A DNA stretch of 64,000 nucleotides from NCBI GenBank assembly GCA_949825025.1, contig OX463780.1, positions 17,519,480-17,583,479 of the forward strand. The letters run 5' to 3'. The notes under the pieces were generated by a model that made no database searches, had not been told where the DNA came from, and saw nothing but the letters and a program-made list of their open reading frames with translations. Both the position numbers and the translations under genes were made by a program. The DNA is from Siphlonurus alternatus. Taxonomy: Eukaryota > Arthropoda > Insecta > Ephemeroptera > Siphlonuridae. How positions within the stretch are numbered: position 1 is the stretch's first letter; each line of letters starts with the position of its first letter. Positions 43,901-56,935 of the stretch are shown piece by piece.

Positions 43901-45877
43901 TTTTTTTTTACTGTTATTCTTACCTTCCTAACACCATTTATGTAACAAGTGTAGCTTGATTTTTATTTTCCATCAGGTAAATTGTAGAGCTTTTTTTATT
44001 AACACAAAATATATAAAATCATATATTTCTTGAGAAACACCTAAAAATCTGTTTAAAAAATTTAATATAGGGCTTTATTACTACCTAATTTTGAGTCTGA
44101 AATCTCACGGTCTGTAATCAATTTCTATATTTTTTTTTACTCTGCAACAAATACCTAGAGTAAAGCTAGAGCTAAAAAAACAAAAGAAAACATACATATC
44201 ATCATTAGTCAGTACTTGAATTTTACTTTTTTAATGATAAGTACAGTTGATAGACAGACCATTAAAAAAGCAAAAACAGTAAATACAACAATTTTAATTT
44301 AATTATATGTAAGCCAATTTATAATCTTATATTAAATTACAATCAAACCACCTTGTTTTGGAATCCACTACATCAATTTTGTTTTCACTTTTCATTTTTG
44401 TTTTTATTTCAATTCATTTGTTATTTTATATTCACATGACACGTACTTTTATTATATTTAAAGACGAAGCTTTTATTCTCTTCTGAAACAAACAAAATAA
44501 CAAAAAGTACGTTAATAAATGGGTTCATATTTCATTACAAAGATAACAATGTTTTTTTTTACTGTAATTCTTACCTTCCTAACACCATTCATGTAACAAG
44601 TGTAGCTTGATTTTTATTTTCCATCAGGTAAATTGTAGAGCTTTTTTTATTAACACAAAATATATAAAATCATATATTTCTTGAGAAACACCTAAAAATC
44701 TGTTTAAAAAATTTAATATAGGGCTTTATTACTACCTAATTTTGATCCTGAAATCTCACGGTCTGCAATCAATTTCTATATTTTTTTTTTACTCTGCAAC
44801 AAATACCTAGAGTAAAGCTAGAGCTAAAAAAACAAAAGAAAACATACATATCATCATTAGTCAGTACTTGAATTTTACTTTTTTAATGATAAGTACAGTT
44901 GATAGACAGACCATTAAAAAAGCAAAAACAGTAAATACAACAATTTTAATTTAAATATATGTAAGCCAATTTATAATCTTATATTAAATTACAATCATAC
45001 CACCTTGTATTGGAATCCACTACATCAATTTTGTTTTCACTTTTCATTTTTGTTTTTATTTCAATTCATTTGTTATTTTATATTCACATGACACGTACTT
45101 TTATTATATTTAAAGAAGAAGCTTTTATTCTCTTCTGAAACAAACAAAATGACAAAAAGGACATTAATAAATGGATTCATATTTCATTACAAAGATTAAA
45201 ATGTTTTTTTTTTACTGTAATTCTTACCTTCCTAACACCATTCATGTAACAAGTGTAGCTTGATTTTTATTTTCCATCAGGTAAATTGTAGAGCTTTTTT
45301 TATTAACACAAAATATATAAAATCATATATTTCTTGAGAAACACCTAAAAATCGGTTTAAAAAATTTAATATAGGGCTTTACTACTACCTAATTTTGAAC
45401 CTGAAATCTCACGGTCTGTAATCAATTTCTATATTTTTTTTTTACTCTGCATTAAATATTTAGAGTAAACCTAGAGCTAAAAAAACGAAAGAAAACATAC
45501 ATATCATCATTAGTCAGTACTTGAATTTTACTTTTTTAATGATAAGTACAGTTGATAGACAGACCATTAAAAAAGCAAAAACAGTAAATACAACAATTTT
45601 AATTTAAATATATGTAAGCCAATTTATAATCTTATATTAAATTACAATCATACCACCTTGTATTGGAATCCACTACATCAATTTTGTTTTCACTTTTCAT
45701 TTTTGTTTTTATTTCAATTCATTTGTTATTTTATATTCACATGACACGTACTTTTATTATATTTAAAGAAGAAGCTTTTATTCTCTTCTGAAACAAACAA
45801 AATGACAAAAAGGACATTAATATATGGATTCATATTTCATTACAAAGATAGCAATGTTTTTTTTACTGTAATTCTTA
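28925..45877. repeat. Satellite section with 7-, 4- and 3-monomer duplications
   Basis: The monomers at 32186, 32837 and 33487 match those at 36747, 37398 and 38048 (offset 4561). The monomers at 30228 and 30881 match 34792 and 35445 (offset 4564), marked by GAGTTTTTTTTATT and ATATATGAAATC. The monomers at 38700 and 39356 recur at 41311 and 41967 (offset 2611) and again at 43267 and 43923 (offset 1956), marked by GTCATTC, TTGAAAAACAC, a TTTTATTTTAC tract and GGACAATAAT. The unit starting at 41967 is only 647 bp because CAAACAAAATAAC is shortened to TAAATAAC near 42534. Its counterpart at 43923 lacks that deletion. Confidence 0.8.
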
Positions 45878-48800
45878 CCTTCCTAACACCATTCATGTAA
45901 CAAGTGTAGCTTGATTTTTATTTTCCATCAGGTAAATTGTAGAGCTTTTTTTATTAACACAAAATATATAAAATCATATATTTCTTGAGAAACACCTAAA
46001 AATCTGTTTAAAAAATTTAATATAGGGCTTTATTACTACCTAATTTTGAGTCTGAAATCTCACGGTCTGTAATCAATTTCTACATTTTTTTTTACTCTGC
46101 AACAAATACCTAGAGTAAAGCTAGAGCTAAAAAAACAAAAGAAAACATACATATCATCATTAGTCAGTACTTGAATTTTACTTTTTTAATGATAAGTACA
46201 GTTGATAGACAGACCATTAAAAAAGCAAAAACAGTAAATACAACAATTTTAATTTAATTATATGTAAGCCAATTTATAATCTTATATTAAATTACAATCA
46301 TACCACCTTGTTTTGGAATCCACTACATCAATTTTGTTTTCACTTTTCATTTTTGTTTTTATTTCAATTCATTTGTTATTTTATATTCACATGACACGTA
46401 CTTTTATTATATTTAAAGACGAAGCTTTTATTCTCTTCTGAAACAAACAAAATAACAAAAAGTACGTTAATAAATGGGTTCATATTTCATTACAAAGATA
46501 ACAATGTTTTTTTTTACTGTAATTCTTACCTTCCTAACACCATTCATGTAACAAGTGTAGCTTGATTTTTATTTTCCATCAGGTAAATTGTAGAGCTTTT
46601 TTTATTAACACAAAATATATAAAATCATATATTTCTTGAGAAACACCTAAAAATCTGTTTAAAAAATTTAATATAGGGCTTTATTACTACCTAATTTTGA
46701 ACCTGAAATCTCACGGTCTGTAATCAATTTCTATATTTTTTTTTACTCTGCAACAAATACCTAGAGTAAAGCTAGAGCTAAAAAAACAAAAGAAAACATA
46801 CATATCATCATTAGTCAGTACTTGAATTTTACTTTTTTAATGATAAGTACAGTTGATAGACAGACCATTAAAAAAGCAAATACAGTAAATACAACAATTT
46901 TAATTTAAATATATGCAAGCCAATTTATAATCTTATATTAAATTACAATCATACCACCTTGTATTGGAATCCACTACATCAATTTTGTTTTCACTTTTCA
47001 TTTTTGTTTTTATTTCAATTCATTTGTTATTTTATATTCACATGACACGTACTTTTATTATATTTAAAGACGAAGCTTTTATTCTCTTCTGAAACAAACA
47101 AAATAACAAAAAGTACGTTAATAAATGGATTCATATTTCATTACAAAGATAACAATGTTTTTTTTTACTGTAATTCTTACCTTCCTAACACCATTCATGT
47201 AAAAAGTGTAGCTTGATTTTTATTTTCCATCAGGTAAATTGTAGAGCTTTTTTTATTAACACAAAATATATAAAATCATATATTTCTTGAGAAACACCTA
47301 AAAATCTGTTTAAAAAATTTAATATAGGGCTTTATTACTACCTAATTTTGAACCTGAAATCTCACGGTCTGTAATCAATTTCTATATTTTTTTTTACTCT
47401 GCAACAAATACCTAGAGTAAAGCTAGAGCTAAAAAAACAAAAGAAAACATACATATCATCATTAGTCAGTACTTGAATTTTACTTTTTTAATGATAAGTA
47501 CAGTTGATAGACAGACCATTAAAAAAGCAAAAACAGTAAATACAACAATTTTAATTTAAATATATGTAAGCCAATTTATAATCTTATATTAAATTACAAT
47601 CATACCACCTTGTATTGGAATCCACTACATCAATTTTGTTTTCACTTTTCTTTTTTGTTTTTATTTCAATTCATTTGTTATTTTATATTCACATGACACG
47701 TACTTTTATTATATTTAAAGAAGAAGCTTTTATTCTCTTCTGAAACAAACAAAATGACAAAAAGGACATTAATATATGGATTCATATTTCATTACAAAGA
47801 TAGCAATGTTTTTTTTACTGTAATTCTTACCTTCCTAACACCATTTATGTAACAAGTGTAGCTTGATTTTTATTTTCCATCAGGTAAATTGTAGAGCTTT
47901 TTTTATTAACACAAAATATATAAAATCATATATTTCTTGAGAAACACCTAAAAATCTGTTTAAAAAATTTAATATAGGGCTTTATTACTACCTAATTTTG
48001 AACCTGAAATCTCACGGTCTGTAATCAATTTCTATATTTTTTTTTACTCTGCAACAAATACCTAGAGTAAAGCTAGAGCTAAAAAAACAAAAGAAAACAT
48101 ACATATCATCATTAGTCAGTACTTGAATTTTACTTTTTTAATGATAAGTACAGTTGATAGACAGACCATTAAAAAAGCAAAAACAGTAAATACAACAATT
48201 TTAATTTAAATATATGTAAGCCAATTTATAATCTTATATTAAATTACAATCATACCACCTTGTTTTGGAATCCACTACATCAATTTTGTTTTCACTTTTC
48301 ATTTTTGTTTTTATTTCAATTCATTTGTTATTTTATATTCACATGACACGTACTTTTATTATATTTAAAGACGAAGCTTTTATTCTCTTCTGAAACAAAC
48401 AAAATAACAAAAAGTACGTTAATAAATGGATTCATATTTCATTACAAAGATAACAATGTTTTTTTTTTACTGTAATTCTTACCTTCCTAACACCATTCAT
48501 GTAACAAGTGTAGCTTGATTTTTATTTTCCATCAGGTAATTTGTAGAGCTTTTTTTATTAACACAAAATATATAAAATCATATATTTCTTGAGAAACACC
48601 TAAAAATCTGTTTAAAAATTTTAATATAGGGCTTTATTACTACCTAATTTTGAACCTGAAACTTCACTGTCTGTAATCAATTTCTATATTTTTGAATCTG
48701 CAAAAAATACCTAGAGTAAACCTAGAGCTAAAAAAACAAAAAGAAATCACACATCTTTTCATTAGTCAGTACTTGAATTTTACTTTTTTAATGATAAGTA

Positions 48801-51800
48801 CAGTTGATAGACAGACCATTTAAAAAGCAAAAACAGTAAATACAACAATTTTAATTTAAATATATGTAAGCCAATTTATAATCTTTTATTAAATTACAAT
48901 CATACCACCTTGTATTGGAATCCACTACATCAATTTTGTTTTCACTTTTCATTTTTGTTTTTATTTCAATTCATTTGTTATTTTATATTCACATGACACG
49001 TACTTTTATTATATTTAAAGACGAAGCTTTTATTCTCTTCTGAAACAAACAAAATGACAAAAAGGACATTAATAAATGGATTCATATTTCATTACAAAGA
49101 TTAAAATGTTTTTTTTTACTGTAACTCTTACCTTCCTAACACCATTCATGTAACAAGTGTAGCTTGATTTTTATTTTCCATCAGGTAAATTGTAGAGCTT
49201 TTTTTATTAACACAAAATATATAAAATCATATATTTCTTGAGAAACACCTAAAAATCTGTTTAAAAAATTTAATATAGGGCTTTACTACTACCTAATTTT
49301 GAACCTAAAATCTCACGGTCTGTAATCAATTTCTATATTTTTTTTTTACTCTGCAACAAATACCTAGAGTAAAGCTAGAGCTAAAAAAACAAAAGAAAAC
49401 ATACATATCATCATTAGTCAGTACTTGAATTTTACTTTTTTAATGATAAGTACAGTTGATAGACAGACCATTAAAAAAGCAAAAACAGTAAATACAACAA
49501 TTTTAATTTAAATATATGTAAGCCAATTTATAATCTTATATTAAATTACAATCATACCACCTTGTAATGGAATCCACTACATCAATTTTGTTTTCACTTT
49601 TCATTTTTGTTTTTATTTCAATTCATTTGTTATTTTATATTCACATGACACGTACTTTTATTATATTTAAAGAAGAAGCTTTTATTCTCTTCTGAAACAA
49701 ACAAAATGACAAAAAGGACATTAATATATGGATTCATATTTCATTACAAAGATAGCAATGTTTTTTTTACTGTAATTCTTACCTTCCTAACACCATTCAT
49801 GTAACAAGTGTAGCTTGATTTTTATTTTCCATCAGGTAAATTGTAGAGCTTTTTTTATTAACACAAAATATATAAAATCATATATTTCTTGAGAAACACC
49901 TAAAAATCTGTTTAACAAATTTAATATAGGGCTTTATTACTACCTAATTTTGAGTCTGAAATCTCACGGTCTGTAATCAATTTCTACATTTTTTTTTACT
50001 CTGCAACAAATACCTAGAGTAAAGCTAGAGCTAAAAAAACAAAAGAAAACATACATATCATCATTAGTCAGTACTTGAATTTTACTTTTTTAATGATAAG
50101 TACAGTTGATAGACAGACCATTAAAAAAGCAAAAACAGTAAATACAACAATTTTAATTTAATTATATGTAAGCCAATTTATAATCTTATATTAAATTACA
50201 ATCATACCACCTTGTTTTGGAATCCACTACATCAATTTTGTTTTCACTTTTCATTTTTGTTTTTATTTCAATTCATTTGTTATTTTATATTCACATGACA
50301 CGTACTTTTATTATATTTAAAGACGAAGCTTTTATTCTCTTCTGAAACAAACAAAATAACAAAAAGTACGTTAATAAATGGGTTCATATTTCATTACAAA
50401 GATAACAATGTTTTTTTTTACTGTAATTCTTACCTTCCTAACACCATTCATGTAACAAGTGTAGCTTGATTTTTATTTTCCATCAGGTAAATTGTAGAGC
50501 TTTTTTTATTAACACAAAATATATAAAATCATATATTTCTTGAGAAACACCTAAAAATCTGTTTAAAAAATTTAATATAGGGCTTTATTACTACCTAATT
50601 TTGAACCTGAAATCTCACGGTCTGTAATCAATTTCTATATTTTTTTTTACTCTGCAACAAATACCTAGAGTAAAGCTAGAGCTAAAAAAACAAAAGAAAA
50701 CATACATATCATCATTAGTCAGTACTTGAATTTTACTTTTTTAATGATAAGTACAGTTGATAGACAGACCATTAAAAAAGCAAATACAGTAAATACAACA
50801 ATTTTAATTTAAATATATGCAAGCCAATTTATAATCTTATATTAAATTACAATCATACCACCTTGTATTGGAATCCACTACATCAATTTTGTTTTCACTT
50901 TTCATTTTTGTTTTTATTTCAATTCATTTGTTATTTTATATTCACATGACACGTACTTTTATTATATTTAAAGACGAAGCTTTTATTCTCTTCTGAAACA
51001 AACAAAATAACAAAAAGTACGTTAATAAATGGATTCATATTTCATTACAAAGATAACAATGTTTTTTTTTACTGTAATTCTTACCTTCCTAACACCATTC
51101 ATGTAAAAAGTGTAGCTTGATTTTTATTTTCCATCAGGTAAATTGTAGAGCTTTTTTTATTAACACAAAATATATAAAATCATATATTTCTTGAGAAACA
51201 CCTAAAAATCTGTTTAAAAAATTTAATATAGGGCTTTATTACTACCTAATTTTGAACCTGAAATCTCACGGTCTGTAATCAATTTCTATATTTTTTTTTA
51301 CTCTGCAACAAATACCTAGAGTAAAGCTAGAGCTAAAAAAACAAAAGAAAACATACATATCATCATTAGTCAGTACTTGAATTTTACTTTTTTAATGATA
51401 AGTACAGTTGATAGACAGACCATTAAAAAAGCAAAAACAGTAAATACAACAATTTTAATTTAAATATATGTAAGCCAATTTATAATCTTATATTAAATTA
51501 CAATCATACCACCTTGTATTGGAATCCACTACATCAATTTTGTTTTCACTTTTCTTTTTTGTTTTTATTTCAATTCATTTGTTATTTTATATTCACATGA
51601 CACGTACTTTTATTATATTTAAAGAAGAAGCTTTTATTCTCTTCTGAAACAAACAAAATGACAAAAAGGACATTAATATATGGATTCATATTTCATTACA
51701 AAGATAGCAATGTTTTTTTTACTGTAATTCTTACCTTCCTAACACCATTTATGTAACAAGTGTAGCTTGATTTTTATTTTCCATCAGGTAAATTGTAGAG

Positions 51801-53685
51801 CTTTTTTGATTAACACAAAATATATAAAATCATATATTTCTTGAGAAACACCTAAAAATCTGTTTAAAAATTTAATATAGGGCTTTATTACTACCTAATT
51901 TTGAACCTGAAATCTCACGGTCTGTAATCAATTTCTATATTTTTTTTTACTCTGCAACAAATACCTAGAGTAAAGCTAGAGCTAAAAAAACAAAAGAAAA
52001 CATACATATCATCATTAGTCAGTACTTGAATTTTACTTTTTTAATGATAAGTACAGTTGATAGACAGACCATTAAAAAAGCAAAAACAGTAAATACAACA
52101 ATTTTAATTTAAATATATGTAAGCCAATTTATAATCTTATATTAAATTACAATCATACCACCTTGTTTTGGAATCCACTACATCAATTTTGTTTTCACTT
52201 TTCATTTTTGTTTTTATTTCAATTCATTTGTTATTTTATATTCACATGACACGTACTTTTATTATATTTAAAGACGAAGCTTTTATTCTCTTCTGAAACA
52301 AACAAAATAACAAAAAGTACGTTAATAAATGGATTCATATTTCATTACAAAGATAACAATGTTTTTTTTTTACTGTAATTCTTACCTTCCTAACACCATT
52401 CATGTAACAAGTGTAGCTTGATTTTTATTTTCCATCAGGTAATTTGTAGAGCTTTTTTTATTAACACAAAATATATAAAATCATATATTTCTTGAGAAAC
52501 ACCTAAAAATCTGTTTAAAAATTTTAATATAGGGCTTTATTACTACCTAATTTTGAACCTGAAACTTCACTGTCTGTAATCAATTTCTATATTTTTGAAT
52601 CTGCAAAAAATACCTAGAGTAAACCTAGAGCTAAAAAAACAAAAAGAAATCACACATCTTTTCATTAGTCAGTACTTGAATTTTACTTTTTTAATGATAA
52701 GTACAGTTGATAGACAGACCATTTAAAAAGCAAAAACAGTAAATACAACAATTTTAATTTAAATATATGTAAGCCAATTTATAATCTTTTATTAAATTAC
52801 AATCATACCACCTTGTATTGGAATCCACTACATCAATTTTGTTTTCACTTTTCATTTTTGTTTTTATTTCAATTCATTTGTTATTTTATATTCACATGAC
52901 ACGTACTTTTATTATATTTAAAGAAGAAGCTTTTATTCTCTTCTGAAACAAACAAAATGACAAAAAGGACATTAATAAATGGATTCATATTTCATTACAA
53001 AGATTAAAATGTTTTTTTTTTACTGTAACTCTTACCTTCCTAACACCATTCATGTAACAAGTGTAGCTTGATTTTTATTTTCCATCAGGTAAATTGTAGA
53101 GCTTTTTTTATTAACACAAAATATATAAAATCATATATTTCTTGAGAAACCCCTAAAAATCTGTTTAAAAAATTTAATATAGGGCTTTACTACTACCTAA
53201 TTTTGAACCTGAAATCTCACGGTCTGTAATCAATTTCTATATTTTTTTTTTACTCTGCAACAAATACCTAGAGTAAAGCTAGAGCTAAAAAAACAAAAGA
53301 AAACATACATATCATCATTAGTCAGTACTTGAATTTTACTTTTTTAATGATAAGTACAGTTGATAGACAGACCATTAAAAAAGCAAAAACAGTAAATACA
53401 ACAATTTTAATTTAAATATATGTAAGCCAATTTATAATCTTATATTAAATTACAATCATACCACCTTGTATTGGAATCCACTACATCAATTTTGTTTTCA
53501 CTTTTCATTTTTGTTTTTATTTCAATTCATTTGTTATTTTATATTCACATGACACGTACTTTTATTATATTTAAAGAAGAAGCTTTTATTCTCTTCTGAA
53601 ACAAACAAAATGACAAAAAGGACATTAATATATGGATTCATATTTCATTACAAAGATAGCAATGTTTTTTTTACTGTAATTCTTA
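45878..53685. repeat. Tandem 6-monomer (3904-bp) higher-order repeat, two copies
   Basis: Six monomers starting at 45878, 46529, 47180, 47830, 48482 and 49131 are repeated in the same order at 49782, 50433, 51084, 51734, 52385 and 53035. The offset is 3904 bp for five of them and 3903 bp for the other. The most diagnostic is the unit at 48482, with GAAACTTCACTGTCTG, ATTTTTGAATCTGC and AAAAGAAATCACAC. That divergent type returns at 52385, again at 56290, and partly in the edge monomer at 56936. The two copies differ only at scattered sites, so the duplication is recent compared with the divergence between monomer types. Confidence 0.9.
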
Positions 53686-56600
53686 CCTTCCTAACACCAT
53701 TCATGTAACAAGTGTAGCTTGATTTTTATTTTCCATCAGGTAAATTGTAGAGCTTTTTTTATTAACACAAAATATATAAAATCATATATTTCTTGAGAAA
53801 CACCTAAAAATCTGTTTAAAAAATTTAATATAGGGCTTTATTACTACCTAATTTTGAACCTGAAATCTCACGGTCTGTAATCAATTTCTATATTTTTTTT
53901 TACTCTGCAACAAATACCTAGAGTAAAGCTAGAGCTAAAAAAACAAAAGAAAACATACATATCATCATTAGTCAGTACTTGAATTTTACTTTTTTAATGA
54001 TAAGTACAGTTGATAGACAGACCATTAAAAAAGCAAATACAGTAAATACAACAATTTTAATTTAAATATATGCAAGCCAATTTATAATCTTATATTAAAT
54101 TACAATCATACCACCTTGTATTGGAATCCACTACATCAATTTTGTTTTCACTTTTCATTTTTGTTTTTATTTCAATTCATTTGTTATTTTATATTCACAT
54201 GACACGTACTTTTATTATATTTAAAGACGAAGCTTTTATTCTCTTCTGAAACAAACAAAATAACAAAAAGTACGTTAATAAATGGATTCATATTTCATTA
54301 CAAAGATAACAATGTTTTTTTTTACTGTAATTCTTACCTTCCTAACACCATTCATGTAAAAAGTGTAGCTTGATTTTTATTTTCCATCAGGTAAATTGTA
54401 GAGCTTTTTTTATTAACACAAAATATATAAAATCATATATTTCTTGAGAAACACCTAAAAATCTGTTTAAAAAATTTAATATAGGGCTTTATTACTACCT
54501 AATTTTGAACCTGAAATCTCACGGTCTGTAATCAATTTCTATATTTTTTTTTACTCTGCAACAAATACCTAGAGTAAAGCTAGAGCTAAAAAAACAAAAG
54601 AAAACATACATATCATCATTAGTCAGTACTTGAATTTTACTTTTTTAATGATAAGTACAGTTGATAGACAGACCATTAAAAAAGCAAAAACAGTAAATAC
54701 AACAATTTTAATTTAAATATATGTAAGTAAATTTATAATCTTATATTAAATTACAATCATACCACCTTGTATTGGAATCCACTACATCAATTTTGTCTTC
54801 ACTTTTCATTTTTGTTTTTATTTCAATTCATTTGTTATTTTATATTCACATGACACGTACTTTTATTATATTTAAAGAAGAAGCTTTTATTCTCTTCTGA
54901 AACAAACAAAATGACAAAAAGGACATTAATATATGGATTCATATTTCATTACAAAGATAGCAATGTTTTTTTTTACTGTAATTCTTACCTTCCTAACACC
55001 ATTCATGTAAAAAGTGTAGCTTGATTTTTATTTTCCATCAGGTAAATTGTAGAGCTTTTTTTATTAACACAAAATATATAAAATCATATATTTCTTGAGA
55101 AACACCTAAAAATCTGTTTAAAAAATTTAATATAGGGCTTTATTACTACCTAATTTTGAACCTGAAATCTCACGGTCTGTAATCAATTTCTATATTTTTT
55201 TTTACTCTGCAACAAATACCTAGAGTAAAGCTAGAGCTAAAAAAACAAAAGAAAACATACATATCATCATTAGTCAGTACTTGAATTTTACTTTTTTAAT
55301 GATAAGTACAGTTGATAGACAGACCATTAAAAAAGCAAATACAGTAAATACAACAATTTTAATTTAAATATATGTAAGCCAATTTATAATCTTATATTAA
55401 ATTACAATCATACCACCTTGTATTGGAATCCACTACATCAATTTTGTTTTCACTTTTCTTTTTTGTTTTTATTTCAATTCATTTGTTATTTTATATTCAC
55501 ATGACACGTACTTTTATTATATTTAAAGAAGAAGCTTTTATTCTCTTCTGAAACAAACAAAATGACAAAAAGGACATTAATATATGGATTCATATTTCAT
55601 TACAAAGATAGCAATGTTTTTTTTACTGTAATTCGTACCTTCCTAACACCATTTATGTAACAAGTGTAGCTTGATTTTTATTTTCCATCAGGTAAATTGT
55701 AGAGCTTTTTTTATTAACACAAAATATATAAAATCATATATTTCTTGAGAAACACCTATAAATCTGTTTAAAAAATTTAATATAGGGCTTTATTACTACC
55801 TAATTTTGAACCTGAAATCTCACGGTCTATAATCAATTTCTATATTTTTTTTTACTCTGCAACAAATACCTAGAGTAAAGCTAGAGCTAAAAAAACAAAA
55901 GAAAACATACATATCATCATTAGTCAGTACTTGAATTTTACTTTTTTAATGATAAGTACAGTTGATAGACAGACCATTAAAAAAGCAAAAACAGTAAATA
56001 CAACAATTTTAATTTAAATATATGTAAGCCAATTTATAATCTTATATTAAATTACAATCATACCACCTTGTTTTGGAATCCACTACATCAATTTTGTTTT
56101 CACTTTTCATTTTTGTTTTTATTTCAATTCATTTGTTATTTTATATTCACATGACACGTACTTTTATTATATTTAAAGACGAAGCTTTTATTCTCTTCTG
56201 AAACAAACAAAATAACAAAAAGTACGTTAATAAATGGATTCATATTTCATTACAAAGATAACAATGTTTTTTTTTTACTGTAATTCTTACCTTCCTAACA
56301 CCATTCATGTAACAAGTGTAGCTTGATTTTTATTTTCCATCAGGTAATTTGTAGAGCTTTTTTTATTAACACAAAATATATAAAATCATATATTTCTTGA
56401 GAAACACCTAAAAATCTGTTTAAAAATTTTAATATAGGGCTTTATTACTACCTAATTTTGAACCTGAAACTTCACTGTCTGTAATCAATTTCTATATTTT
56501 TGAATCTGCAAAAAATACCTAGAGTAAACCTAGAGCTAAAAAAACAAAAAGAAATCACACATCTTTTCATTAGTCAGTACTTGAATTTTACTTTTTTAAT

Positions 56601-56935
56601 GATAAGTACAGTTGATAGACAGACCATTTAAAAAGCAAAAACAGTAAATACAACAATTTTAATTTAAATATATGTAAGCCAATTTATAATCTTTTATTAA
56701 ATTACAATCATACCACCTTGTATTGGATTCCACTACATCAATTTTGTTTTCACTTTTCATTTTTGTTTTTATTTCAATTCATTTGTTATTTTATATTCAC
56801 ATGACACGTACTTTTATTATATTTAAAGAAGCTTTTATTCTCTTCTGAAACAAACAAAATGACAAAAAGGACATTAATAAATGGATTCATCTTTCATTAC
56901 AAAGATAACAATGTTTTTTTTTACTGTAATTCTTA

